Source: JAQBQB01 sp963846925 (GTDB lineage Bacteria; Gemmatimonadota; Gemmatimonadetes; Gemmatimonadales; Gemmatimonadaceae). Taken from it: DNA of 64,000 nt. A program made the translations under genes and the position numbers. The notes beneath the pieces were generated by a model. The model was given only the letters and a program-made list of their open reading frames with translations, was not told where the DNA came from and did not search any database. The DNA lies in NCBI GenBank assembly GCA_963846925.1, contig CAWJXW010000006.1, positions 1-64,000 of the forward strand. The letters are read 5' to 3'. This document shows, one piece after another, positions 1 through 10,140 of this stretch (position 1 is its first letter; every line of letters starts with the position of its first letter).

Positions 1-249
1 AGCCGTCGGTCACGATGAGCGTCTGTCCGAGCGGATGCGGTTGGGGAACGCGGTGTTGCCCAAACGATCTCAGCGTGGCTGCAACGGCAGGGGCAATTGC
101 AAGCCGTAGGCCCCGCTTTGGGTCGCTGAAGGCGCGTCTTCTCCGTTCTTAGGCCATCCAATGCGTCGTGTCACCAAGCGGTAAGGGACACTCGCTACTG
201 TGCAAGGCGTCCATCACGACGTTCGTGCGCCCGCGACCCCAATCATCTG

Positions 250-2684
250 ATGCACCGTTCCCGATTCGCCGAATTTTTGACCTGGCGACCGTACTTTTTC
301 GATATTCTCGTTCCGTTTGCCACTCTCCACGCGCAGTCGACCGCCCCTGGAGGCAGCATTCCCGGACGCGTGGTGGATGCCGATCCGCGCCGCCATCGGC
401 GCCGGCAGGACGAATAGCCATCGCCGCACCTGCCCGCCGGCGGCCCGGGGATACCGAGACCAGCGGCGCTTTCCGCGTGTCGTCGCGAACCCGGTCAGTA
501 TCGCGTGATCGTTCGGGCGTTTGGATTCGCGCCGAAAACCGTGCGGGTCGTCGAGCGCCGCGGCGCGGCCCAACGTCGACGTCGGTGGGATTACGCTCGC
601 CGAGATCCGCTCCAGCTTCGAGAAGCAGTCGGTCATCGCGCAGCGCGACGAGGTTGAGATCCAGCCCGATCGCACGACGTTCGTCGTGCGCGACATGTCG
701 ACCACGAAGGGAGGCACGGCGCTCGACGTGCTGCGCAACCTGCCGTCGGTCGACGTCGACATCGACAACGTCGTCAGTCTCCGTGGCGACCCCGGCGTCG
801 TCATTCAGATCAACGGCCGACCCAGCCCCCTCAAGGCGACACAGCTTGGAAACTTCCTCGCGCAGCTGGCCGCCGACGCGGTGGATCATGTCGAGATCAT
901 CCCGATCCGTCGGCGCGCGACGACGCCGACGGCGCGCCGGGATCATCAACATCGTTCTCAAGCAGAAGCCCGAGGCCGGCACGGCGGCGGCGTACCGCGG
1001 GCGCCGGCACAACGGGACACATCGACACCGGCATCAACGGCGGCTGGCAGCGCGGCCCGCTCTCGGCGTATGGCAGCTACTCGCTCTTGCGCGACAACAG
1101 CCCACGGTACGAGCCGTCTTCCGCCAGGATTTGTTCGACACGCCGCTCACCTACCTCCAGGAAAGCGGGACACGCACCCAAATCCCGCTCATAAACACGG
1201 TCACCGGCACGGCGACCTATCAGCCGAGCGACCACGACGAGCTTTCCGCCGAAGGCTTGTACAGCCAGCGTCGCGAGTGGGAGACGTACCGCATCATTTA
1301 CCACACCCTGGATACGTCGCTGACCCTCACCAACCTCACCGACCGGCACTCTCGCGACGTCAATCACGCAGGGGAGCGCCGAAGCTGCGCTGAATTACCA
1401 GCATCGGCTTCGCGGCGAAGGGGCACAAGCTGTCGAGCGAGTTCCAATTTGAAGAGCACTTCGAGGGCGGACCCACCGACATCCTCGACCAATCGCTCTG
1501 GCCGACGAGCGCGCCGCCGACGACCACGCTCCAGCAGACGCGCACCGTGTGGACGCACTCCAGCGGAACGTCGCTGAAGGTTGATTACGTGCAGCCGTTC
1601 GCCGCCGGTTGGCGGTTGGAAACGGGGTACAAGGGCTTCTTCCAGCGCATTCGCACCACACAGGACGTGCAGAATTTCGATGCCGTGCAATCGGCCATGC
1701 TCACCGACACGACGCAGACGAGCGACTTCTCGTATGACGAGCTGGTACACGACGTTTACGGGATGCTCGTCGCAAAAGCCGGCCGGGTGCAGTTTCAGGG
1801 CGGCTTTCGCGCCGAACACGCCGGCACGACGTTCGACCTGCGCAATCGCGATCACCGATACGACAACCCGTACAACAGCTTCTTCCCGAGCGGACTCGTG
1901 GCGTTTGCTCTCGACGACGCGGACCAGCTCAAGCTGTCGTACTCCACGCGGATCCGCCGCCCCGACGATCCGGATCTGCTCGATCCCACGCCGCACGCGC
2001 TCGACGCGCTGAACATCTCTGTCGGCAATCCGTTCCTCCCCCGGAATACATCTCCGCCCTCGAGCTGGGACTCCAGCGCACCGGCGATCGCGTGACCTTG
2101 CAGATCACTCCCTTCTACCGGCATTCCCTCGACGCGGTGCGGAGCAGTCCACGATCGACTCGGCCGGCGTCACGACGCGGAGCTACCCAACATCGCCGCA
2201 AGCGACGCCGTCGGGACCGATGCCACGGTCTCGTTAACCGGAGGGAGGGTCAGCGGATTCATTGGCGGCAGCGCGTTTCACCAGCGAAGCAACGCGGGCA
2301 ATCTCGATCCGACGCTGTCGGCGAACACGTTCGGGTGGATCGTCCGCACCAACACCGCGTTCCGCATCTCGCGCACGGTAGATGCACAGGCGCTCGTGTC
2401 ATATGTCGGGCGGACGACGATCGAGCAGGGCTGGAGTGCGGCCCGCACACGCGTCAGCTTCGGCGTCCGGGACAAGCTCCTCGCAGACCGCCTCATCTCA
2501 CTCTGCGTGTCATCGACCCGTTTCGCACCGCCCGCGAGCATCTCCGGCCACGCTCGATCCGGCGTTCACCCAGATCAACGACCGCACGCGCGCCATTCGT
2601 GGTCTGCAGCTCAGCGCAACGTGGACGTTCGGCCGGCCGAACAAGAAAGGCGACGAGGAGATCGTGACTCCCAACGGGCAGTAA
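250..2684 (+). CDS. TonB-dependent receptor-like outer-membrane barrel protein, frame broken many times
   Basis: Reassembled from pieces in all three + frames. From ATG 250 the first codons give a signal-like stretch ending LHAQ, then GRVVDAD and, at about 490-550, GQYRVIVRAFGFAPKTVRV, typical of the carboxypeptidase-regulatory-like domain ahead of TonB receptors. The plug domain follows (DVLRNLPSVDVDIDNVV near 725-775; AGIINIVLKQ near 940-970). The rest is alternating beta-strand sequence to the stop at 2684 (last strands LQLSATWTFGRPN). Frame changes lie near 420-490, 560, 930, 1400-1540, 2040-2090, 2150-2230 and 2540. The architecture fits the OMP_b-brl family of receptors involved in uptake or surface display; substrate unknown. 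Real decay cannot be excluded, but the conserved plug motifs favour sequence errors. Confidence 0.7.
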
Positions 2685-2710
2685 GCCCGGGCGTCACTCC
2701 GGGCTCTCGC

Positions 2711-3142
2711 TTATCGCACTAACCGAGTCCGATGTACACTCGCGGTGACCAGCGTCAGCGTGTCCCCGGAGATCGCGAAGTTCGTCGTCGCCTCACCAAG
2801 CACCACGGCGAACGCGGCTTCCTGATGTTCGATTGCGGTATCCAGACAGGCCATGCGCGTCATCGCCATTGTGCCGAAGGCCAGCGACGATCCACTCGCT
2901 GCGTACGGGCCCGCGAAACGATTGCAGCCAGTCGATCCGGTGACGCGATTGCTATCCCGAAGAAACTGTATCCACGGGCGTTGTGCGGTGTCCGCTGGAA
3001 TTGCTGGACGGCCGTCAATGTTGACCGCGTACCATTTCCGTCCCGTCAGCGACGCCGCGGCTTCAGCGGTGTGCTTGCTCGCGCAGCTCGCGGCGAGGAG
3101 TGCCGTGACAACGACTCCCAACACGCGCGACTGCTTTGTCAT
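2711..3142 (-). CDS. META-domain (HslJ-like) lipoprotein
   Basis: A 143-residue protein. I start at the ATG at 3142 (MTKQSRVLGVVVTALLAASC); an ATG at 3154 is equally possible. Residues 1-20 form a signal peptide ending in a lipobox (LAASC), so it should be lipid-anchored in the envelope. The mature part has the META-domain pattern: LTGRKWYAVNIDGRPAI, IQFLRDSNRVTGSTGCNRFA and the MTRMAC segment, then a final strand DTLTLV. META domains occur in HslJ-type envelope proteins with poorly defined roles in stress or antibiotic tolerance. It is divergent from the flavin oxidoreductase at 3321, with about 180 bases between the starts. Confidence 0.75.
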   Translation of the reverse strand: MTKQSRVLGVVVTALLAASCASKHTAEAAASLTGRKWYAVNIDGRPAIPADTAQRPWIQFLRDSNRVTGSTGCNRFAGPYAASGSSLAFGTMAMTRMACLDTAIEHQEAAFAVVLGEATTNFAISGDTLTLVTASVHRTRLVR

Positions 3143-3320
3143 TGCTGGACTCATGCGAGAAAAGAGTGCACTGGCCGGGCCGCGATGTCCGCGCGGCGAG
3201 CCGGAGCGGATCCCAGCGGCGTTATTTTTCGGGACGAGCGCGACCTTGAGCGAGACGTGCCCCGCCTTCGAGCGCTCTCGGCATCGGCGACTGTCTTGTC
3301 GGGTCCAGTAAGCTTCCCCC

Positions 3321-4337
3321 ATGAAGAAGATCGGCTTCCTGTCCTTTGGTCATTGGAGCGCCTCGCGCCAATCAGCCGCGCGCTCCGCGCGCGATGTCCT
3401 GCAGCAGTCCATTGAGCTGGCCGTGGCGGCGGAGGAACTCGGCGCGGATGGGGCATACTTTCGCGTCCACCACTTTGCCCAGCAGCTCGCGTCCCCCTTC
3501 CCGCTTCTCGCAGCAGTCGGTGCCAGGACGAGCCGCATCGAGATCGGAACGGCCGTCATTGACATGCGGTACGAAAACCCGTTCTACATGGTCGAGGATG
3601 CGGGCGCGGCCGACCTGATCAGCGACGGCCGGCTCCAGCTCGGGATCAGCCGCGGCTCGCCGGAGCAGGTCATCGAAGGTTGGCGTCATTTCGGCTACGC
3701 GCCGCCGGAAGGCGGAACCGACGCGGACCTGGGCCGGCGTCAAGCCGAGGTTTTTCTCGAGCTGTTGAAAGGAGAAGGATTCGCCCGACCGAATCCACGG
3801 CCAATGTTTCCCAACCCGCCCGGGCTGCTTCGGCTCGAGCCGCATTCAGAGGGACTGCGCGACCGTATCTGGTGGGGCTCAGCGTCGAATGCGACTGCGG
3901 TGTGGGCCGCGCAACACGGGATGAACATGCAAAGCTCCACCCTCAAGGCCGACGAGTCGGGCGAGCCCTTTCACGTCCAGCAGGCTCGCCAGATCCGCCT
4001 CTTCCGGCAAGCGTGGACCGATGCGGGGCACACGCGCACTCCGCGGGTTTCGGTGTCTCGATCGATCTTCGCGTTGATGGACGACCGCGACCGCCTCTAC
4101 TTCGGCCGCGATGAAAGCAGCGATCAGATCGGCGTCATCGACAACATGCGAGCCGTGTTTGGTCGAACTTACGCCGCTGAGCCAGACGTGTTGGTCGAAC
4201 AACTGAGAGGGGATGAGGCCATCGCCGAAGCCGACACGCTGCTTCTGACGGTGCCCAACACGCTCGGCGTCGAATACAATGCGCACGTGATTGAATCAAT
4301 TCTCACGCACGTCGCGCCTGCTCTGGGCTGGCGATAG
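3321..4337 (+). CDS. LLM-class flavin-dependent oxidoreductase (luciferase-like monooxygenase)
   Basis: An intact 338-residue protein with the bacterial-luciferase TIM-barrel pattern: MKKIGFLSFGHW at the N terminus, AEELGADGAYFRVHHF near residues 40-55, then RIEIGTAVIDMRYENPFYM and DGRLQLGISRGSPEQ. Family members use reduced flavin (FMNH2 or F420H2) and often O2 to oxidise small substrates in the cytoplasm; the substrate here is not predictable. Length is normal for the family. It converges with the Uma2 gene (stop to stop distance 6 bases). It is one of the few genes in the first 5 kb with an undisturbed frame. Confidence 0.88.
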   Translation: MKKIGFLSFGHWSASRQSAARSARDVLQQSIELAVAAEELGADGAYFRVHHFAQQLASPFPLLAAVGARTSRIEIGTAVIDMRYENPFYMVEDAGAADLISDGRLQLGISRGSPEQVIEGWRHFGYAPPEGGTDADLGRRQAEVFLELLKGEGFARPNPRPMFPNPPGLLRLEPHSEGLRDRIWWGSASNATAVWAAQHGMNMQSSTLKADESGEPFHVQQARQIRLFRQAWTDAGHTRTPRVSVSRSIFALMDDRDRLYFGRDESSDQIGVIDNMRAVFGRTYAAEPDVLVEQLRGDEAIAEADTLLLTVPNTLGVEYNAHVIESILTHVAPALGWR

Positions 4338-4343
4338 ACGATG

Positions 4344-4931
4344 CTAGAGCGGCGCGTCGTCCTCGACGGATGAAAAGAAACTGGGAACGTCGAGCTCGAA
4401 CGGTTCCTGCGCATCTCGCGGATACCACATCAATCGATCGTCGATGATCGCCGGCCGCTCGTCGCCGGGTCGCCAGACTTCGAATACTCGTGCGTCGCCG
4501 TCGATGATCCAGTAGTCCGGCACTCCATTTCGTTGAAACGATCGGCGTTTGGTGATTCGATCGTGCCGCGCCGAACTGGGTGATAGCGACTCGCAGACGA
4601 GCAATGGTTTGTCGGGAGCATCACTGGCGGTCGGACGGCGACCTTCCGTGGCTCCAAGCACGATTAGATCTGGCTCATAGCGGTCGCCGTCATCGAGCCT
4701 CAGCTCATTCGGACCCAGGAGGATTTCGCCGAGCTTGAGGCGCGAGAGGTAGGGATGCAGCAGCACCCCGAGTTGAAAGATCAGTCGCTGATGTCGACGC
4801 GTCGGCGCAGGCGTCACGAGCAACTCGCCATCGACGAGCTCGTAACGCGGCGACATCCCAGGACGCTCGTCGATGAGACGATCGACCTCGTCTCTCGTCC
4901 AGCGGCGCGGGTGGAGAAGCGGCATGGACAT
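4344..4931 (-). CDS. Uma2 family (DUF820) putative restriction-endonuclease-fold protein
   Basis: A 195-residue protein starting MSMPLLHPRRWTRDEVDRL. It shows the Uma2 layout: YELVDGELLVTPAPTRRHQ near residues 30-48, then ILLGPNELRLDDGDRYEPDLIVL with the catalytic-type Glu/Asp (EPD), the LVCESLSPSSARHD strand with conserved Glu and Ser-Pro-Ser, and RRSFQRNGVPDYWIID. These are PD-(D/E)XK-like folds, very abundant in cyanobacteria, Chloroflexota and gemmatimonads, with largely unproven function. It stands alone between the oxidoreductase and the ADOP permease. The family call is strong; nuclease activity is only inferred. Confidence 0.85.
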   Translation of the reverse strand: MSMPLLHPRRWTRDEVDRLIDERPGMSPRYELVDGELLVTPAPTRRHQRLIFQLGVLLHPYLSRLKLGEILLGPNELRLDDGDRYEPDLIVLGATEGRRPTASDAPDKPLLVCESLSPSSARHDRITKRRSFQRNGVPDYWIIDGDARVFEVWRPGDERPAIIDDRLMWYPRDAQEPFELDVPSFFSSVEDDAPL

Positions 4932-4963
4932 AATCTGCTCGGCTGGCGGTAGGGCTGGGAGGC

Positions 4964-7702
4964 CTACTCGCTTCGCAGCGCCGTGACGGGATTCACCCGC
5001 GCGGCCCCGGTCGCCGGAATCAGCGTCGCGATCGACGCCACCACGAATACAGCCAGCGCGATGATTCCTCCGACGAGCACGCGGCTCGGCGTTGTATCGA
5101 TCGGGCCCTGGTTCCCTTCGCTAATCAGGACGTAGCTCGCCGCGACGCTGACCGGAAGTCCGAGCACGAGACCGATGATTCCCAGCCGCACGCCCTTCGC
5201 ATAGAACAACGCCACGACCTGGCCCGCCCGCGCGCCGAGCGCCATGCGAATGCCGATCTCGCGCCGCCGTTGCCCGACACTGAGCGCGACGGCACCGTAC
5301 AGGCCAATCGATGACAGCAGGAGCACCAGCGCGCCACATGCGGCGACGCCGCCCTGAAGGGCCCGCTGGGTCCGCATGTACTCGGTCTCGATCTGCGCGA
5401 GCGTCAGCAATGGCGGAATCGGCGCGGATGGAAGCTCCTCGCGCGCAATCCCCCGAAGCGGAGCCGCGAGCTCCGAGCCCGGAACGGCAGTTCGAATGAG
5501 ATAGGCACCGGCCCACATGTTGGTGACGGCGCGAAACGTCGACGACGAGTTGCCTTTGTCGATGTATCGCGAGTCGTACACGCCGCTCACGACCAGGTCG
5601 CGCATGGGCATCTCCGGTCGGGCGAACTGAATGAGCCGACGCCCGATCGGATCGGCGTCGCCCCACCATCGCCGCGCGAGGTCGCTCCCGATGATGATCG
5701 TCCGGCTCGTGTCGGAGGACGACCTGACGTCACTGCCGCGGACGAGTGGGACGCCGATCATGTCGAAGTACCCCGGCGTCACGGCCTTCATCAGCGACGT
5801 CACGGGATTGCCCGCCCGCGCAACCGACCCACGATCCTCGGCGCGAACGGCGAGCGTCGCATTTCCAAGGTACGCGGGTTCCGGCAGGACGGAAACAACG
5901 CCTGGTGTCTCGCGGATCCTCAGCACGAGACGGTCGACCGCGGCGCGGCGCGCCGCGAACGAGCCGGGCATAGACTCCATGTCGACGGCGAGCCTCAGCA
6001 CGTGATCCGAAATCCCATCGGGCAGCGGCTTCCTGAGCTCGGTCAACAACATTCCGACGATCAATCCGACGATGAGCAGGAGCGGCTGCGTCAACATCAC
6101 CTGGGCGACCACGAACGTATGTTGCAACCGAGAGCGTCTCGTCGCGCCCATGTTCGTGTCTTTGAGCGCGGTCGCAACTCCGGCACGCGTTGCGTGCAAC
6201 GCCGGCGCGAGCCCGCACAGAATGCCCGTGCCAAGCGCGACACACAGCGTGAACGCGACGGTTCCGAGGTCGGGTGCGAAGAACGCCGCGTCCGGGACTT
6301 GCGAGAGCGCAACGATGACTCCCCAATAGGCCGCGAGGCCGAGTGCCCCACCGAACGTGGCCAGCACGATGCTTTCCGTGAGCAATTGGCGAATCACTCG
6401 CGCGCGCGATGCGCCGAGAGAGAGTCGGACGGCGATCTCCTGCCGGCGTCCGACGGACGCGCTGACGACCAACGACGCAACGTTGGTGCAGACGACGAGG
6501 AGCAGGAGTGTCGCCAGGGTTCCCACGAACGCGAAAAACGCCGCGACGGGGTCATTGGGTGAGAGGCCCAATGCGCCGCCTCCCGCAGCGGCCCAACCGC
6601 GGAGCCGTGCGACATCGGCGTTGTATACGAGCCTCGCCGTGCGCGAGGCAGCGGTGCGTGCCGGAGCCATTTGACTGAAGGCGTGCATCGCGACCACACG
6701 GACGGCCGCGGTGGCCTGCTCCGTCGACACATGCGGTTGCAGCCGGCCGACCGCCTCGAACAGCGTCGAGTCCGCGCTCGACAGCGCGTCAGCGGTCGAG
6801 CTATTCGCGAGGCTGCTCGCCGTCAGGATGGCCGCGCGCGTCGCCAGCGGCAGCCACATCGTCAGGCGATTGTCCCGATCGTGGGTGAGGACGCCACCGA
6901 ACTGCGGCGGAGCGACGCCGATGATTCGCACGCCGACTCCATTCACCATCACCGTGCGATTCATCACGTCCTTTCGCCCGAACGCGTCCTCCCACATGGC
7001 GTCGGAGATCACGGCGACGAGCTGCGACTCGGCCGACGCATCCGGTCCCGCCACCGGCAGTGCGGACCCTTGCGCCGGACGCACGCCGATGATGGAGAAG
7101 TAGCCGTCGGTTACGAACTGCACGCTCGCCTTGGCGTGGTCCAACACGCCGGACATATCGGCGACGACGTCGCTCTCGGTCCACGCGGTGGCGGCAGAAA
7201 AGATCGTGCGCAGCTCGCTCATCTCGCGCAGCGCGGGATAGGAGAAACGCATCGGCGACCACGAGGGCTGGTCCCACTGGCGCGCCATGCCGCGCAAGCG
7301 AACCAGCGGAACGCTGTCGGGAACGCCCGGCGGCGGCCGCATGGTGGCGCTTTGCAGGAGGCCGAAGACCGCGGCGTAGCCCGCGATGCCGAGCGCGAGG
7401 ACGAGCACGATGGTGATCGACGACAGCGGTTTGCGCGCGAAGAACCGGAAGGCGAAGCGGATGTCCGCGCTGACCGAGTCGATCCAGCGCGCGGGGCGCA
7501 GCATCTCCTTATGCTGCGTCACCCCGCCGAATGTCGCGCGTGCACGGCGCTCGGCCTCGGCCGGATCGAGCCGTTCGTCGCGGACGAGGCGCTCGGTTTC
7601 CATCTCCAGGTGGAAACGGATCTCTTCGTCGGCGCGCGATTCGGCGGCGCGCGGCGCGACGATGAGACGCAGCCGCGCCCGAAGTGCGTCGAAGCGGCTC
7701 AT
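4964..7702 (-). CDS. ADOP-type ABC transporter permease (MacB/FtsX duplicated orphan permease)
   Basis: 912 residues with the ADOP layout. Residues ~20-60 are the permease prefix domain (RADEEIRFHLEMETERLV). A first TM at ~97-118 follows, then a periplasmic MacB core domain, an FtsX block of three TMs near 385-500 (VASLVVSASVGRRQEIAVRL), a second periplasmic domain, and a second FtsX block near 790-905 (SVGQRRREIGIRMALGARAG). The gene ends with the family-typical VNPVTALRSE. Such proteins lack their own ATPase and no ATPase gene is adjacent. Role: probably an inner-membrane mechanotransmission or efflux component. The ATG overlaps the stop of the PadR gene by 4 bases (ATGA), so the two are translationally coupled and the PadR protein is its likely regulator. 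Confidence 0.92.
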   Translation of the reverse strand: MSRFDALRARLRLIVAPRAAESRADEEIRFHLEMETERLVRDERLDPAEAERRARATFGGVTQHKEMLRPARWIDSVSADIRFAFRFFARKPLSSITIVLVLALGIAGYAAVFGLLQSATMRPPPGVPDSVPLVRLRGMARQWDQPSWSPMRFSYPALREMSELRTIFSAATAWTESDVVADMSGVLDHAKASVQFVTDGYFSIIGVRPAQGSALPVAGPDASAESQLVAVISDAMWEDAFGRKDVMNRTVMVNGVGVRIIGVAPPQFGGVLTHDRDNRLTMWLPLATRAAILTASSLANSSTADALSSADSTLFEAVGRLQPHVSTEQATAAVRVVAMHAFSQMAPARTAASRTARLVYNADVARLRGWAAAGGGALGLSPNDPVAAFFAFVGTLATLLLLVVCTNVASLVVSASVGRRQEIAVRLSLGASRARVIRQLLTESIVLATFGGALGLAAYWGVIVALSQVPDAAFFAPDLGTVAFTLCVALGTGILCGLAPALHATRAGVATALKDTNMGATRRSRLQHTFVVAQVMLTQPLLLIVGLIVGMLLTELRKPLPDGISDHVLRLAVDMESMPGSFAARRAAVDRLVLRIRETPGVVSVLPEPAYLGNATLAVRAEDRGSVARAGNPVTSLMKAVTPGYFDMIGVPLVRGSDVRSSSDTSRTIIIGSDLARRWWGDADPIGRRLIQFARPEMPMRDLVVSGVYDSRYIDKGNSSSTFRAVTNMWAGAYLIRTAVPGSELAAPLRGIAREELPSAPIPPLLTLAQIETEYMRTQRALQGGVAACGALVLLLSSIGLYGAVALSVGQRRREIGIRMALGARAGQVVALFYAKGVRLGIIGLVLGLPVSVAASYVLISEGNQGPIDTTPSRVLVGGIIALAVFVVASIATLIPATGAARVNPVTALRSE

Positions 7703-8034
7703 GTGCTCCGCAACACCGCGTCGAGGCCGGCGGAGAAACGGCGCCAGCTTTCCAACTCGTCGCCGAGCGCGCGCCGCCCGGCGGCCGTGATCTTATAGTA
7801 GCGTGCGCGGCGGTTGTTGTCGGTCGTGCCCCAATCGCTCACGATGAGGCCATCCTTCTCGAGGCGCTGCAGCGCGGGGTACAGCGATCCCTGATTGACC
7901 TCGAGCACGCCCTTGGACATCTGCTGGACGCGCTGGCTGACTCCCCACCCGTGCATCGGCGCGAGGGAGAGCGTCTTGAGGACGAGCAGGTCGAGCGAGC
8001 CCCGGAGGGCGTCGGTCTGAGCGCGGGCGTTCAT
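7699..8034 (-). CDS. PadR family transcriptional regulator
   Basis: 111 residues from ATG 8034 (MNARAQTDALRGSLDLLVLK). I prefer this start to the upstream in-frame one because AGGAAC lies about 4 bases before the ATG and PadR homologues begin here. The winged-helix domain covers residues ~10-85: LSLAPMHGWGVSQRVQQMS, NQGSLYPALQRLEKDGLI, and the wing RRARYYKITAAGRRAL. PadR proteins bind operators as dimers and are usually repressors. The position before the ADOP permease, with a 4-base overlap, is the standard PadR-ADOP pairing. A palindrome in its own promoter suggests autoregulation. Confidence 0.92.
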   Translation of the reverse strand: MNARAQTDALRGSLDLLVLKTLSLAPMHGWGVSQRVQQMSKGVLEVNQGSLYPALQRLEKDGLIVSDWGTTDNNRRARYYKITAAGRRALGDELESWRRFSAGLDAVLRST

Positions 8035-8050
8035 GTGTTCCTGTCGGCGT

Positions 8051-8085
8051 CGAGAGAAGATGCCGTCGTCTCCTCTCGCTGTCAA
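8051..8085 (-). promoter_or_regulatory. Promoter of the PadR-ADOP operon with overlapping palindrome (candidate PadR operator)
   Basis: Reading the minus strand, TTGACA (8085-8080) is followed after 17 bases by CATCTT (8062-8057) as a weak -10. The spacer and -10 are covered by an inverted repeat, on the + strand CGAGAGAAGA (8051-8060) and TCTCCTCTCG (8069-8078), 9 of 10 positions complementary with 8 bases between. A dimeric PadR protein bound here would block RNA polymerase. Seen directly: the boxes and the palindrome; the link to PadR is inferred. Confidence 0.5.
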
Positions 8086-8243
8086 CAGGAATGGGCTGGC
8101 GAACTGGTTTGCACTCGGCCATTGCATCGCGTATGAGCACGAGGCATCGGCGACGAGTCGCCGTAGCTATTGGCGCACGCGACATGGAGCAAGACTGCGA
8201 CGTATTCTCACACACACCGCCCCTGCCCTGTGTTGGCGATGGA

Positions 8244-9864
8244 CTAGGACTTCGCCACGCGACGCGCCCGGTCCTCCTCCCACTCGACGAATGGACCGTC
8301 GAAGTCCCTGAGGTGCGTGCCGTCGAACGACCAGACGCGCGTAGCAACCTCGCGCAGGAAGGCACGGTCGTGACTCACGAGTAACACCGAGCCTTCGTAT
8401 TCCTCGAGCGCGTCTTCGAGCGCCTCGATGTTCTCGACGTCGAGATGGTTGGTCGGCTCGTCGAGAATGAGGAGATTGGCGCGCGCGAGCGTCATGAGCG
8501 CGAGCGCAACGCGAGCCCGCTCGCCGCCGCTCAGCGTGCCGATCTCGCGTTGCACTTCATCGCCGCTGAAGCCGAACGCGCCGAGACAATTCTGCACCTG
8601 GCCTCGGCTCCAGAGCGGGCGTTGATCCTGGATCGCATCCGCCAACGACTTTCGGAGCGGAAGGTCAGCGAGATCCTGCCGAAACCATGCGGGTGTGATC
8701 GATCCGCCGATTCTCACCTCGCCGCTTCGCCGGTTCGCGATCGCCGATGATGGTGGCGATGAACGATGACTTGCCGGCGCCGTTGGGCCCGATGAGGGCG
8801 ACGAAGTCGTTCCGTCGCAACACGGCCGTGAAATCTTCGACAAGGACGCGGCCGGGCACTTCCACTTGCAGGTCTTTGATGGCGATCACTTGATCGCCGC
8901 CTCGTTCAGCGACTTCGAACTTGAGGTCCATCGCCGCCGGATCGCCCGGCGGAGGGGCGAGACGCGGCAGGCGCTCCAGACGCTTGCGCTTGCCTTTTGC
9001 CTGAAACGAGTTGACCCCCGCGATGTTCCGCCGGATGTACTCCTCTTCCTTCTTCACGTACGCGCGCTGCTTCTCGAGTTCGCGCTCGCGTGAGAGACGT
9101 CGCTCGGCGCGCTGCGGAACGAACTGGCTGTAGTTGCCCTTGTACCACTCGCTCGTGCGTGCCTCGACGTGCAGGATATGCGTGCAGATCGCGTCCATGA
9201 ACGCACGATCGTGCGACACGACGATGACTGTCTCGTCGGCTTCGTTGAGCCATTCTTGAAGCCACGTCGTCGTGTCGAGGTCGAGATGGTTCGTGGGTTC
9301 GTCCAGGAGCAGCAAGTCGGCGGGCGCAATGAGCTGGGCCGCAAGCCCGACGCGCCCGCGCTCTCCGCCCGAGAGCGTCGACACGAGACGTGTCTTGGAC
9401 TCTTCAGCGTCGAAGCCCAACCCCTGCAGCACCGCGTCGACCCGAGCGTGATAGATGTAGCCGCCGAGGTCAGCGAAGCGCTCTTGGTCGTGCCCAAACC
9501 GTTCGAGGAACGCGTCAGTGACGCGCTCCCCCAGCTCACCCAACTCGATTGCCTGTTCGGCGATGCGTTTCTCGAGAGCGATCACGTCGCGCCAAGCAGC
9601 CGCACCCGCTTCCCAGACCGTCGTCGCGCCTTCGAATGCGCGGTGCTGGTCGAGCAGGGCATGCCGGAGTCCTGGCTTACGCGCGACGCTCCCCACCGTT
9701 GGTTCGAGGTCCCCGGTGATGAGTTTGAAGATCGACGACTTGCCGGCGCCGTTGCGCCCGATGATGCCCCACCGCTCGCCCTCGGCGACGGTGAAGGTGA
9801 CGTTCTTAAAGAGCTCGGTCGCGCCGAAGGAGACGCCGATGTTGGAAAGCGAGAGAAGAGTCAC
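8244..9864 (-). CDS. ABC-F family ATP-binding protein (frame change near 8725)
   Basis: Two fused ATP-binding cassettes and no membrane segments, as in ABC-F translation factors (EttA/Uup/ribosome-protection proteins). The first cassette starts at ATG 9864 (MTLLSLSNIGVSFGATELFK) with Walker A GRNGAGKSS, signature LSGGERGRVGLAA and DLLLLDEPTNHLDLDTT, then the arm-linker with KQRAYVKKEEEYIRRN. The second has Walker A GPNGAGKSS, signature LSGGERARVALAL and LLILDEPTNHLDVEN, ending RRVAKS at 8244. The second cassette passes into another frame around 8725, just after IIGDREP; total length of about 540 residues fits the family. It would act on the ribosome E site in the cytoplasm. No antibiotic specificity can be told from sequence alone. 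Confidence 0.88.
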
Positions 9865-9997
9865 GCAGAGACGGGAGGAGATCGAGGACGGATTGGCGCG
9901 GAATGCGATGCGGCGCGAGAAAAGCTAAGGTGCCGGGGCAGCGTCGGTACGATTGAAACTCCTATCCCGACATCCCGTACTTCGCGGCGACACCGAG

Positions 9998-10043
9998 ATA
10001 CGTCTTGTCCTGTGCTGACGCCGCGATACGTCTTGTCCCGTGA
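9998..10043. repeat. Short direct repeat in divergent intergenic region
   Basis: An 18-base unit beginning GATACGTCTTGTCC occurs at 9998-10015 and again at 10026-10043 with one difference. It lies in the 276-base gap between the divergent ABC-F and esterase genes. It could be two copies of a regulator site or a simple slippage duplication. I see no other gene in this gap. Confidence 0.5.
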
Positions 10044-10140
10044 TGAGGGATTCGGCGACCAGCAATCCTATCACTGATGTTTCACTTGTCGGGCGCGTGC
10101 CAGGCGATAGACCCGCCCCCGAAGATTCTCGAGGAAGATC

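Noticed and set aside
149..1012. Long minus-strand open frame (287 codons) opposite the first receptor gene
   Set aside because: Arg-rich, low-complexity translation; it is antisense to the recognisable plug-domain sequence.
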